Positions 16,931 through 26,597 of a DNA stretch of 61,314 bases are shown here, piece after piece. A program made the position numbers and the translations under genes. Position 1 is the stretch's first letter. Each line of letters starts with the position of its first letter. Origin of the DNA: Eubacteriales bacterium (GTDB lineage: Bacteria > Bacillota_A > Clostridia > Christensenellales > Aristaeellaceae); contig JARKQG010000035.1 in NCBI GenBank assembly GCA_029974035.1, positions 1-61,314 on the forward strand. Direction: 5' to 3'. A model generated the notes under the pieces. The model was given only the letters and a program-made list of their open reading frames with translations. It had not been told where the DNA came from and did no database searches.

Positions 16931-18456
16931 GGCCCGGTCGCCTCCTTTCGGGCGTCGCCGCCCATCATTAAGAGCCCCAGATTGTCCTCCGTGGCCTGAG
17001 CGGCCGCCATTTCGCCGGTGATGCGCCCCTCATACATGACGAGGATGCGGTCCGACAGCGACAGAATCTCCCGAAGGTCCGCGGAAACCAGCAGCACCCC
17101 GACGCCCCGCGCCTTGACCTTTTGCAGAATCGCCTCGATGGATTCGATCGCGCCGATGTCCACGCCCCGGGTCGGCTGCGACGCGATCAGAAGCTTCGCG
17201 CCGATCTCCACCTCCCGGGCGACCACCACCTTCTGCGCGTTGCCGCCGGAGAGGGCGCTGGCGGGCAGCGTACCCTCCGGCGGGCGGATGTCGTACCGCT
17301 CCGCGAGGCGCTTCGCGCGCTCAATCATGGCGGGCTTGACCAGCAACCCATACTTCGTGAAGGGTCTCGCGTCGATCTGCGCGGCGGCGAGATTTTCATA
17401 GACCGCCATCTTCCGGTTGAGCCCGCGGAGGTTTCGGTCCTCCGGGATGTGCGCAAGGCCCGCGGCGCGGATGCGCCGGGGGCTTTTGTTGGTCACATCG
17501 CGCCCCAGAAGGCGGACGCTTCCGCGCTCCACCCGCCGAAGCCCCGTGATCGCCTCGATCAGCTCGGACTGGCCGTTTCCGTCGATGCCCGCGATGCCGA
17601 CGATCTCGCCCGCCCGCACCGAGAGCGAAAGCCCCCGGATCTTCGAAAGCTCCTTTTCGCCGGAGGTCCAGAGATTGTCCACCTTCAGCACCGTCTCGCC
17701 CGGCTCGTTGGCCTGCCGTTCGACGTTGAGAAACACCTCGCGGCCGATCATCATGCGGGCAAGCTTTTCGTAGGTGGCCTCCGCCCGGGCGATGGTGCCC
17801 ACGGTTTCACCCTGGCGCATGACGGTCATCCGGTCGGAAATCTGGAGCACTTCGCCCAGCCGGTGGGAGATGAACACGATGGACTTCCCCGCCTTGCGGA
17901 GGTTTTCCAAAATGACGAAGAGCCGCCGCGCCTCCTGGGGCGTGAGCACGGCCGTCGGCTCGTCGAGGATGAGCACCGTCGCGCCGCGCGCCAGAATCTT
18001 GATGATCTCCACGCGCTGCGCCTCGCCCACCGAAATCTGGGAAATGCGCTTGCCCATCTGCACGTCCATGCCGTACTGATCGATGTACCCCTGCACCATC
18101 GACCGGGCGGATTTCTCGTCGATGACCATGCCCTTTCTGGGCTCGAAACCCAGAATGATGTTTTCCAGCACCGTCAGCTCCGGCACCAGCATGAATTCCT
18201 GATGCACCATGCCGACGCCCTTTTCGATGGCGGCCTTGGGCGTCAGCCGTTTGACCGGCTCGCCGCCGATCTCGATCCGCCCGTCGTCCGGCGCGTACAT
18301 GCCGTAGAGCAGCTTCATCATCGTCGACTTGCCCGCGCCGTTTTCGCCGATGAGCGAATGGATCTCACCGGGCATCAGGTCGAAGCTGGCGCCCCGGACC
18401 GCCTGCACCTCGCCGAACCGCTTCATGATCGATTGCATTGCAACGATGGGTTTCAC
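16927..18456 (-). CDS. BMP-type nucleoside ABC transporter duplicated ATPase, NupO-like
   Basis: A 509-residue tandem ATPase. The first half has Walker A GENGAGKST, signature ISVGEAQRVEI and Walker B LILDEPTAVL. The second half has the degenerate nucleotide site typical of the family (GIDGNGQSEL), with LSGGNAQKVV and LLIASQPTRGVD. The start is a GTG at 18456 with GGGGGAG ten bases upstream. A 13-bp hairpin separates it from the receptor gene, which would allow more receptor than transporter to be made. Confidence 0.88.
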   Translation of the reverse strand: MKPIVAMQSIMKRFGEVQAVRGASFDLMPGEIHSLIGENGAGKSTMMKLLYGMYAPDDGRIEIGGEPVKRLTPKAAIEKGVGMVHQEFMLVPELTVLENIILGFEPRKGMVIDEKSARSMVQGYIDQYGMDVQMGKRISQISVGEAQRVEIIKILARGATVLILDEPTAVLTPQEARRLFVILENLRKAGKSIVFISHRLGEVLQISDRMTVMRQGETVGTIARAEATYEKLARMMIGREVFLNVERQANEPGETVLKVDNLWTSGEKELSKIRGLSLSVRAGEIVGIAGIDGNGQSELIEAITGLRRVERGSVRLLGRDVTNKSPRRIRAAGLAHIPEDRNLRGLNRKMAVYENLAAAQIDARPFTKYGLLVKPAMIERAKRLAERYDIRPPEGTLPASALSGGNAQKVVVAREVEIGAKLLIASQPTRGVDIGAIESIEAILQKVKARGVGVLLVSADLREILSLSDRILVMYEGRITGEMAAAQATEDNLGLLMMGGDARKEATGP

Positions 18457-18492
18457 GTGGTATGCACTCCCCCGCAGCGTATTGGTCACGGG

Positions 18493-18526
18493 CCGCGCGC
18501 GCCGCATAGAGGCGCGGCGCGCGCGG
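18493..18526 (-). other. Strong hairpin between receptor and ATPase genes
   Basis: CCGCGCGCGCCGC and its exact reverse complement form a 13-bp stem with an 8-base loop. It has no U-run. Hairpins here usually protect the receptor mRNA or stop some transcripts. Confidence 0.55.
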
Positions 18527-18540
18527 TTCGCAGGGCTTGA

Positions 18541-19572
18541 TTACTTCGCGGGGCCGAAGCCTTCGTAATTCTCCACGACGATTTCACCGGAGATGATCTT
18601 CTGCTCAAGCTCGGCGATCTTCTCGGGGATGTCGGCGGGGAACTTGTCGCCCAGGGCCTCCTTGATGACGGAGAAGTCGGTCAGGCTGACGCCGCCCTTG
18701 GCGATGTCAAGGTATTCGGTGGCGCCGCCGACGTAGGCCCCCTCCACCACGGACTGGATCAGCAGGTAGCAGGCGGTATCGACGCGCTTGACCATTGAGG
18801 TCAGCACGCTGCCGGGCTGGTCGTTGTCCTGGTTGAGGTCGACGCCGATGGCGTAGCGCCCGGCTTCCTTCGCGCCCTCGAGGACGCCCGTGCCGGTGCC
18901 GGAGGCGACGTTCATCACGATGTCGGCGCCCAGGTCATAGTCGCTGAGGGTCAGTTCCTTGCCCTTGAGGGGATCGTTCCAGGTGCCGGCAAAGGACTGG
19001 AGGATTTCGATCTCCGGATCGACGTACTTGGCGCCCTGCTCAAAGCCGGTGTAGAAATCGTGCAGGACGGGGATGTCCATGCCGCCGACCCAGCCGATGA
19101 CCTTCTCAGGGTTAACGCCGGGCACATCGGTCTTGGTGGTGAACATCGCCGCGGCCGCGCCCGCGAGGAAGGAGCCCTGGTTCTGCGCGAAGCTGATGGA
19201 CACGATGTTGTCTCCCTCGACGGTGGTGTCGATGATGGCGAACTTCACGTCCGGATAGTTGGCGCAGTGCTCCTTCATGTATTCCTCAAAATTTGAGGAG
19301 GAGCAGATGACCAGGTCGTAGCCCGCTTCGCAGGCATAGAGGAAGTTGGCTTCCCATTCGGTCGCCTCGGTGCCTTCCAGCGTCTTGAGCTCCACACCAA
19401 AGTCCTCCACCGCCTTCTGCGCGCCCGCGTAGCAGGAATCGTTGTAGGACTTGTCGCCCAGCAGCCCGGAGAACACGATGCACACCTTGACGGGGTCCGA
19501 CTCCGCCGAAGCGGTCGCCATGAGGCCGAGCATCATGGCCAGCACCAGGAAGAGGGCAAACACCTTTTTCAT
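18541..19572 (-). CDS. BMP family nucleoside-binding protein (ABC receptor)
   Basis: A 343-residue extracytoplasmic receptor of the BmpA/PnrA/NupN family. The signal peptide ends ATASA-ES and has no lipobox. Family features include VCIVFSGLLGDKSYNDS, CSSSNFEEYMKEH, SFAQNQGSFLAGAAAA, GWVGGMDIPVLHDFYTGFEQGA and YAIGVDLNQDN. The aspartates in GVDLNQD normally bind ribose. GGGAGG lies seven bases before the ATG. It follows the LacI gene by 53 bp and likely shares its promoter. Confidence 0.9.
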   Translation of the reverse strand: MKKVFALFLVLAMMLGLMATASAESDPVKVCIVFSGLLGDKSYNDSCYAGAQKAVEDFGVELKTLEGTEATEWEANFLYACEAGYDLVICSSSNFEEYMKEHCANYPDVKFAIIDTTVEGDNIVSISFAQNQGSFLAGAAAAMFTTKTDVPGVNPEKVIGWVGGMDIPVLHDFYTGFEQGAKYVDPEIEILQSFAGTWNDPLKGKELTLSDYDLGADIVMNVASGTGTGVLEGAKEAGRYAIGVDLNQDNDQPGSVLTSMVKRVDTACYLLIQSVVEGAYVGGATEYLDIAKGGVSLTDFSVIKEALGDKFPADIPEKIAELEQKIISGEIVVENYEGFGPAK

Positions 19573-19625
19573 CGGAATACCTCCCACAAAATGATGTATG
19601 ATTTCGAAGGACGCGGCCTTCGCCA

Positions 19626-20654
19626 TCACCGGATGGGTGCCCCGGCGCGGGGCGGCGCGGTGGATTCCCGGGGAATGAGCACGTTGGGCACCTCAAAGTG
19701 GCGCGGCGGCGCGGTGCAGCCGCCAATCCGGTCCATCAGCATTTCAAACGCCTTCTCGGCGAACAGCGCCCCGTCGTTTGTGACGGTGGTCAGTCGGGGC
19801 TTGGCGATCGAAGCATAGGGAACATCGTCCATGCCGGTAACGGATACGTCCTCGGGCACGCGAATGCCCCGGTCGTTCAGCGCGTTGATGACGCCGAAAG
19901 CGTTCAGGTCGTTGGCGCAGCAGATGGCGGTGGGCAGCGGGTCCAGCGCGAGGAATCGAACCCCCGCGCGATAGCCGTCCTCCTGCGAAAAGCCCGTTTC
20001 GTAGATCGATTCATCCGTCAAAGGCAGCCCTTCCCGGCGCATCTGCCGTTCAAACCCCTCCCGCCGGCCGGTCGCAATGCCGGACGAGGGGCGCCCGCCC
20101 GCAAACACGATCTGCCGGTGCCCCAGTTCCACCAGATGGCGAACCGCCAGATTCGTGCCGCCCTGCTTGTGGACGGTGACGATGTCGAAGGCCTCCGGCA
20201 GGTCGTAGGAGCTGAGCCCCACGGCGGCGAGCCGCTGTTCGCGAATGAGCGGCACCGCGTGCGCGCAGGAGTTGATCGAGGCGAGCATGATGCCCGCGGC
20301 GTACATCTGGGCGGCGAACAGGACGCCCTCTGCCTCCTTGTCCGCCCGCTCGTCCGAATCAAGCAAAACAACACCAAAACCCCGCGACAACGCCATGCGT
20401 TGCACCGTTTTGGCCATCTTTGAATAAAACGGATTGCATATATCGGGTACGATGAGAACAACCAGATTGCTCCTGAGCGCCTTGAGGCCCCGCGCCATGA
20501 TGCTCGGCGCGTAGCCGGTCCCGCGGATGGCTTCCTCAATCCGGCCCTGCGCCTCCGCGCCGACATAACCGGCCTTGTTCAGGTAGCGGGAAACCGTCGT
20601 CGTTGACACGCCCGCCGCACGGGCCACGTCACGGATGGTTGTACGATGGCTCAC
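19626..20654 (-). CDS. LacI family transcriptional regulator
   Basis: A 342-residue repressor with an N-terminal helix-turn-helix ([21 protein letters not shown], residues 6-26), a hinge helix ([12 protein letters not shown]) and a periplasmic-binding-type sensor domain. The start is a GTG at 20654 with GGGAGGT seven bases upstream. It is the first gene of the nucleoside operon and has a LacI-type palindrome just after its own promoter. It therefore probably represses itself and the importer and catabolic genes, and is released by a nucleoside or sugar ligand. Confidence 0.88.
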   Translation of the reverse strand: MSHRTTIRDVARAAGVSTTTVSRYLNKAGYVGAEAQGRIEEAIRGTGYAPSIMARGLKALRSNLVVLIVPDICNPFYSKMAKTVQRMALSRGFGVVLLDSDERADKEAEGVLFAAQMYAAGIMLASINSCAHAVPLIREQRLAAVGLSSYDLPEAFDIVTVHKQGGTNLAVRHLVELGHRQIVFAGGRPSSGIATGRREGFERQMRREGLPLTDESIYETGFSQEDGYRAGVRFLALDPLPTAICCANDLNAFGVINALNDRGIRVPEDVSVTGMDDVPYASIAKPRLTTVTNDGALFAEKAFEMLMDRIGGCTAPPRHFEVPNVLIPRESTAPPRAGAPIR

Positions 20655-20707
20655 CGGCGAGACCTCCCATATGTGCCGTTGATCGCGAAAGCTGCGCGCG
20701 GAACATG

Positions 20708-20721
20708 TGGTAACGTTTCCC
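20708..20721. promoter_or_regulatory. LacI-type operator after the operon promoter
   Basis: GGTAACGTTTCC is a near palindrome around a central CG, as in LacI/GalR/CcpA operators. It lies 6-19 bases after the predicted start of transcription. This position fits autorepression by the LacI protein. Confidence 0.55.
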
Positions 20722-20733
20722 TACATTGCTGTC

Positions 20734-20762
20734 ACTATACCATACCGGGCGTTCCCTGTCAA
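20734..20762 (-). promoter_or_regulatory. Sigma-A promoter of the LacI-nucleoside operon
   Basis: On the minus strand TTGACA (20762-20757) and TATAGT (20739-20734) are separated by 17 bases. Transcription should start near 20727, about 73 bases before the regulator gene. Confidence 0.8.
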
Positions 20763-20946
20763 TAAGACGGGATAAATTCTCATAAATCTTTTTATCCATT
20801 CGGTAAAGGATGGTTTTTCGCTTATCCGGAGCGTCTTTTTTTGCCGATTCTGCCCGGTTTTTTGAAAAAAACGGTCGTCCGGCGGTTGCGTCATTCATTT
20901 TGAATTTGCCCGCGCGCCGATCAAGGCAAAGGGCGCATGCAACAGC

Positions 20947-20974
20947 AAAACCCCGGACAAATGTCCGGGGTTTT
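20947..20974. terminator. Intrinsic terminator of rnpB
   Basis: AAAACCCCGGAC and GTCCGGGGTTTT form a perfect 12-bp stem around AAAT. On the minus strand it ends the RNase P RNA. It also works in the other direction. Between here and the promoter at 20734 I see no gene. Confidence 0.88.
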
Positions 20975-20978
20975 GTTT

Positions 20979-21326
20979 GTGAGCGCCGTCTGTAAGCCGA
21001 GTTCTGTCTTGGACGACCATCTATCTAGGCCGGAAGTTGCCATCCGGCTCCAGCGATTACCCGAGGGCGTGACGGGCCGCCACAGTTGCCCTCCTATCAA
21101 TCTTGCACCAGGTGGGGTTTACAGAGCGGACAAGTCGCCATGCCGCTGGTGAGCTCTTACCTCGCCTTTCCACCCTTACCGGGCCGGAGCCCGGCGGTAT
21201 ATCTCTGTTGCACTTTCCTTGGAGTCGCCTCCACCGGGGATTACCCGGCACCCTGCCCTATGGAGCTCGGACTTTCCTCGCGTTCGAGCCTTGCGGCTCT
21301 CCCCCGCGGCCGTCCGACGGCCTCAC
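20979..21326 (-). ncRNA. rnpB: RNase P RNA, bacterial class A
   Basis: Catalytic RNA that trims the 5' ends of tRNAs. On the minus strand it contains the conserved core GAGGAAAGTCCGAGCTCC near the 5' end, then GGTAAGGGTGGAAAGGCGAGG, AGAACTCGGCTTACAGA near the 3' end and AAGACAGAA. The ends are set by helix P1, GTGAGGCCGTC pairing with GACGGCGCTCAC, which gives about 348 nt. A terminator follows directly. It begins 13 bp after the zinc-ribbon gene, so it either has a promoter inside that gene or is cut from its transcript. Confidence 0.95.
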
Positions 21327-21339
21327 AAAACGTATCTAT

Positions 21340-22053
21340 TCAGCCTTCCGGCGGCTGATAGAGAATCCTTCCGCAATTGTCGCACTCGACGATGCGCTCG
21401 CCCGCCTGAATCTGCTTGAGCGTCACCGAGGGCAGCGACATGTAGCAGCCGCCGCACTGCCCGCCCACCAGGCGCGCCATCGGCGGCGCCGCGTGCTGCT
21501 TGATGTTCATGTAGCGCTCCAGCAGGTCCGGCTTGATGCTCTTGCCGGCGGCCTCCGCCCTGTGCTTGAGCGTGGACAGCTTTTCGCTGTCCCGCCTGAA
21601 CTCCTGATCGTACACCTGTTTGATCTCATCGTATTCCGCCTTGGCCTTGGCCGCGCGCACGCGAATCTCCCGCTGCTGACGATCGCGCACCTCTGCGTCC
21701 TTGCGAATCCGCTGGAGCTCCTGCTCGTAGTGCGAAATCGTCTCCAGAAGCTTCTGCACCTGCGCAATCCGGCCGTCCAGCTCCTCGATCGATGCGGGCA
21801 CGCCGCCCTGCACCTCCGCCACCTGCGCGTGCACCACGCCCTCCAACCGGGACGCCTCGTCGGAAATGGCCTCCATGCGGTCACACATGGTGGCGACTTC
21901 CTCCTCGATGCGCTTCATGTTGGCCTGCTGCTCCACGATGAAATCGCGATGTTTGATCAGCTTCAGCCGGTTGGGCGCCTGCCGCATCTCGTTCTCGAAG
22001 CGGTCGGCTTCCATATCCACCTGCATGAACGCCCAAAGCATGTCAAGCTGCAT
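21340..22053 (-). CDS. Coiled-coil protein with C-terminal C4 zinc ribbon (zf-RING_7 / DUF164)
   Basis: A 237-residue protein: residues about 20-170 are a long coiled coil and residues 195-230 are a zinc ribbon with CGGC and CDNC. It belongs to the CdsZ/HP0958-like family, found next to Nif3 in many Firmicutes, as here. Family members bind nucleic acid or act as chaperone-like adaptors; the role in Firmicutes is unclear. GGGAGG lies six bases before the ATG. Confidence 0.85.
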   Translation of the reverse strand: MQLDMLWAFMQVDMEADRFENEMRQAPNRLKLIKHRDFIVEQQANMKRIEEEVATMCDRMEAISDEASRLEGVVHAQVAEVQGGVPASIEELDGRIAQVQKLLETISHYEQELQRIRKDAEVRDRQQREIRVRAAKAKAEYDEIKQVYDQEFRRDSEKLSTLKHRAEAAGKSIKPDLLERYMNIKQHAAPPMARLVGGQCGGCYMSLPSVTLKQIQAGERIVECDNCGRILYQPPEG

Positions 22054-22074
22054 TCATTTCCTCCCATCCGCCCG

Positions 22075-22824
22075 TCAAAATGGCTCAAAACTGCTGCCAA
22101 AGACGTGCACATTATATTGTAACGTATTTGCCCGCGTTTGTAAACGGCTTCTCAAGGCTTTAACCATCACGCGCTCGGTGTGGTAGTGGCCGGCCTCGAC
22201 CAGCGTGAGCCCCGCCTGGGTGGCCGCCAGCGCCTCGTGATGGCGGATCTCTCCGGTGAGGTAGGCGTCGCAGCCCGCCGCCGCGGCCTCGGGCCAGAAG
22301 GCGCCCCCCGCGCCGCCGCACACGGCAACCCGCCCGATTTCCCCGCCGCCCCGGTACAGCCGGGGCGCGCCCCCCAGTCGCTCCCGTACCCGGGCGATGA
22401 GCGCGTCCGGGCTTCCCTCAAAGACCCCCGCCCGCAGTCCGTGGGCCAGCGTCTCGACGCCTTCAAGGCCCAATTCTGCCGCCAGCGCGTCGTTCAGCCC
22501 TTCCGGCGCGTTGTCGTAATTGGTGTGGGCGGCGATCAGCGCGATCCGCGAGCGCACCAGGTCCGCGCAAAGCGCACCCTCGCCGTCGTCCTCCCGGAGG
22601 TTCTTCCGCCCGTGAAAGAGGATGGGGTGATGGGTGACAATCAGCTGCGCGCCGGCGTCCACGGCCTCCCGGAGGGCGCCGGGGGTCAGGTCCAGCGCCA
22701 CCATCGCCCGCCGGACCTCCCAGGAGGGATGCCCGGCCAGAAGCCCCGCGTTGTCCCATTCCTCCGCCAGATCAAAGGGCGCGATTTCATTCACCAGTTC
22801 CAGCATCTCGGCCACCGTCGCCAT
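22075..22824 (-). CDS. Nif3-like dinuclear metal centre protein (YqfO/YbgI family)
   Basis: A 249-residue protein that forms ring-shaped hexamers with two metal ions per subunit. The ligands are visible in THHPILF (near residue 65), AHTNYD (near 98) and the C-terminal GHYHTE. It lacks the PII-like middle domain of the longer Firmicute YqfO proteins, so it is the short form. Proposed roles include GTP cyclohydrolase-like or other hydrolase activity, none of them firm. The gene overlaps trmK by 38 bp. Confidence 0.88.
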   Translation of the reverse strand: MATVAEMLELVNEIAPFDLAEEWDNAGLLAGHPSWEVRRAMVALDLTPGALREAVDAGAQLIVTHHPILFHGRKNLREDDGEGALCADLVRSRIALIAAHTNYDNAPEGLNDALAAELGLEGVETLAHGLRAGVFEGSPDALIARVRERLGGAPRLYRGGGEIGRVAVCGGAGGAFWPEAAAAGCDAYLTGEIRHHEALAATQAGLTLVEAGHYHTERVMVKALRSRLQTRANTLQYNVHVFGSSFEPF

Positions 22825-23490
22825 ACCGCACCTCCCGCCACAGGCGAAGCTCTTCTTCCATTTCCGCCACCCAGGGTTCGCCGCCCTTCCGGGCGCCGGG
22901 CAGCGCCCGGAGGATGACCCGCGACCGGTGCTCCGCGTACAGCATCAGGCTCTCCGGCCGCTCTTTGAGCAGCGCCGGGCCGGCCAGAAGCTGCAGCCGG
23001 TCATACTTTGCCCGCCCGGGGCGCGCCGCGATCACGGGATAAAACCTGCGCCCCTGGCGAACCAGCGCCTCGCCGGTGATGGCGTAGCCACCATCCATCA
23101 GAAAGCGCCGGAGCGCCGCCGCGCCCAGGTTGGGCGAGAGCACCAGGGCCGCGCCCTCAAGCTTTTCCCGGCCGCGCTCCAGGATGCCGCAGATGGTCTC
23201 CGCGCCCATCCCGGCGATCACCGCCGCGTCCACCGGCCCGGAGAGCGCCTGCGCGCCGTCACCCACCGAGAATTCCGCCCGGTCTGCAAGATGCAGCTTG
23301 CCGATCAGCCACCGCGCCTTTTCCAGGCTGTCGGCGCTGATGTCCGCGAAGCGAACGAAGGCGCACCTGCCCGTCAGGAGCAGGTGCGCGCCGAGAAAGC
23401 CGTGGTCCGCGCCGATGTCCGCCGCGCATTCGCAGGCGGGCACCAGCGATGCGACGGCCGCGAGCCGGGCATCCAGCGCAATGGCCCGCA

Positions 23491-23491
<1 letters not shown>
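22787..23491 (-). CDS. trmK: tRNA (adenine(22)-N1)-methyltransferase
   Basis: A 234-residue SAM-dependent enzyme that methylates A22 in the D-loop of certain tRNAs. The SAM site is ADIGADHGFL near residue 25; VIAGMGAETI near residue 115 is the family-specific catalytic loop. A C-terminal helical part follows. It overlaps the rpoD stop as TGATG and lies between rpoD and nif3, the usual Firmicute order. Confidence 0.92.
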
Positions 23492-24584
<1,093 letters not shown>

Positions 24585-24588
<4 letters not shown>

Positions 24589-26330
24589 ACGGTCCACTCC
24601 TTCCGACCGGTCCTCAGGCGCTCAAGCTCCTGCATAAGCGCCGACATCTGTTCAATCAGTTCCCGCCGCCGGTCCTCCCCGGCGGTTCCGGCCTCCTCCT
24701 GGAGGAGCAAAAGCGCGGCCTCCATGCGGCCCGCGCGGATCTTGTTCAGCGAATCCTGCGCAATCTGCATCGCGTTTTTCTCATCCGCGAAGGCTTCGTC
24801 CCCCCGCGCCCGCGCGGCCTGAGCGCGCTCGTCCTCACCCACCCGGTCGAGAACCGCCGCCGCCGTCAGGCCCGCCAGCAGCTGCTCCGCCACGCGCGCG
24901 TAGAGCGGCGTATCGAAGTCCTCGCGTTTGACGGTCTCCCCGGGAATCAGGTTCCTGGCCAGCAGCATGATCAGCGTGCGCTCGCACTTCTGGGTTTCGG
25001 TCTCCGCGACGGGCTTCGGGTTCAGCCTGCGCTCGGACCTTTTGCGCTCGGGCTGCGCCCGGACGCCGATCTGGCTGAGCAGCACCTCCCGGTCAAAACC
25101 GGTCTCGACGCCCAGCCGCGACAGATAGTTTTCCAGTTCCACCGGGTTTTCGACCTTTTTCAGCGCCTCGCAGCCCTTGATCGCGTAGCCGGTGCGCCCC
25201 TCCTGGGTGGTGAGATCGAACTCCCTGGCAAAGGTATCCAGCCGGTAGTTGAACCGGTCCACCGGCTTCAGCCGGCCAAACCCCTCGGGCCCCTCCCGCC
25301 GGATGAAGTCGTCCGGGTCCATTCCGTCCGGAAACACCAGCGCGCGGCAGGGGATGCCCGCCGCCTCGAGAATGTCCAGCGCCCTCAGCGTGGCCTTCTG
25401 ACCAGGCGCGTCGCCATCGTAGGCCACCCAGGTCTCCGGCGCGTAGCGCTTCATGATCCGGGCCTGTTCCTCCGTCAGCGCGGTGCCCAGCGTGGCCACC
25501 ACGCCCGGAACGCCCGCGCGCCGAAGCGCCAATACGTCCATGTACCCCTCGACCAGAATCAGTTTGTCCAGCGAGCGCTCCTTGCGCACAAAGTTCATCG
25601 CGTACAGATTTTGCCGCTTGTTGAATACCGGCGAGTCGCCCGTGTTGAGGTACTTGGGCTGCGCGTCGCCCATCGCCCGCCCGCCGAAGCCCAACACCCT
25701 GCCCTGGGCGTCGATGATGGGAAACATCGCGCGGCTTCGGAACATGTCAAACCGCCGTTGGTCCTTGCGCACGGTCAGGCCGGACCGCACCAGCACATCC
25801 TCTTCAAAGCCCTGCCGGGTCAGTTCGTTTGTCAGATCGTCCCATCCGGTCGTCGAAGCGCCCAGACCGAAGCGCCGGATGTCCCCGTCGTCCAGCGCGC
25901 GCCTGTGCAGGTAATCCAGCACCTGCGCCCCCGCGCTGGTCCACAAGACGTCGTGAAAATAGCGCGCCGCGGCCAGGTTGGCGGCGTAGACGCGCTCTTT
26001 GAGCGTCCTGTCGACTTCAGGTGAATCGGCGGAATCCGGAAGATCGAGCCGCGCGCGCTCGGCCAGCAGCTTGACGGCGTCCAGAAATTCCATCCGTTCC
26101 ATTTCCATCACGAAGTTGATGACGGTGCCGCCCTTGTGACAGCCGAAGCAGTAGTACATCTGCTCCTCGCCGTCCACGCTGAAGGACGCTGTTTTTTCGT
26201 TGTGGAACGGGCATAGTCCCCAGTATCGCCGGCCCTTGGGCTTGAGCTGCACGTAATAGCCCACGACGTCAACGATGTTCAGCCGCGCGCGCAGCTCGTC
26301 GAGCCACGCGTCCGGGATTCTTCCCGACAT
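24585..26330 (-). CDS. dnaG: DNA primase
   Basis: Makes RNA primers at replication forks; 581 residues. The N-terminal zinc-binding domain has CPFH and CFGC (residues about 40-65). The catalytic core includes the TOPRIM motif [11 protein letters not shown] near residue 255 and later AYDGDAPG. The C-terminal helicase-binding domain is present but short. It is coupled to rpoD by the TTGA overlap. The ATG at 26330 has only a weak GGCGGTG upstream. Confidence 0.95.
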
Positions 26331-26465
26331 GCTGCACACCGCCTTAATTCGATCGTAGATACAATTCGCCGCGCGCGGCGGATTTCCTGCACAAATCCGA
26401 CGCAGTGCGACAAATTAATCGGAATCGACCCGCGCGGCATCCCGCGCTAGTCTTCCCCATGTGGA

Positions 26466-26477
26466 TGGTATATACCA
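26466..26477. promoter_or_regulatory. Palindrome upstream of dnaG-rpoD
   Basis: TGGTATATACCA is a perfect 12-bp palindrome extended by GTGG and CCAC. It lies 136-147 bp before dnaG in the 267-bp gap at 26331-26597 and contains a TATATA that could serve as a -10 box. Its role is inferred only. Confidence 0.3.
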
Positions 26478-26549
26478 CGCGAACGCGCAGAAACCCTTCC
26501 CGTACACAAAATTAACTTTTCGCGCGGGCCTGAAACAAGAATAATCCGA

Positions 26550-26576
26550 CCGCCGGGGATGTGATACCCCCGGCGG
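26550..26576 (-). terminator. Intrinsic terminator after the foldase gene
   Basis: CCGCCGGGG and CCCCGGCGG form a 9-bp stem with a 9-base loop. On the minus strand it is followed by GGATTATTCTTGTTT. It ends the foldase transcript 22 bp after its stop. Confidence 0.75.
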
Positions 26577-26597
26577 CCGGAGCGGTTCGGGTTGGGG

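Noticed and set aside
20763..20946. Possible small gene between rnpB and the LacI promoter
   Set aside because: The open frame there overlaps the promoter and operator, has no ribosome site and shows no protein-like pattern.
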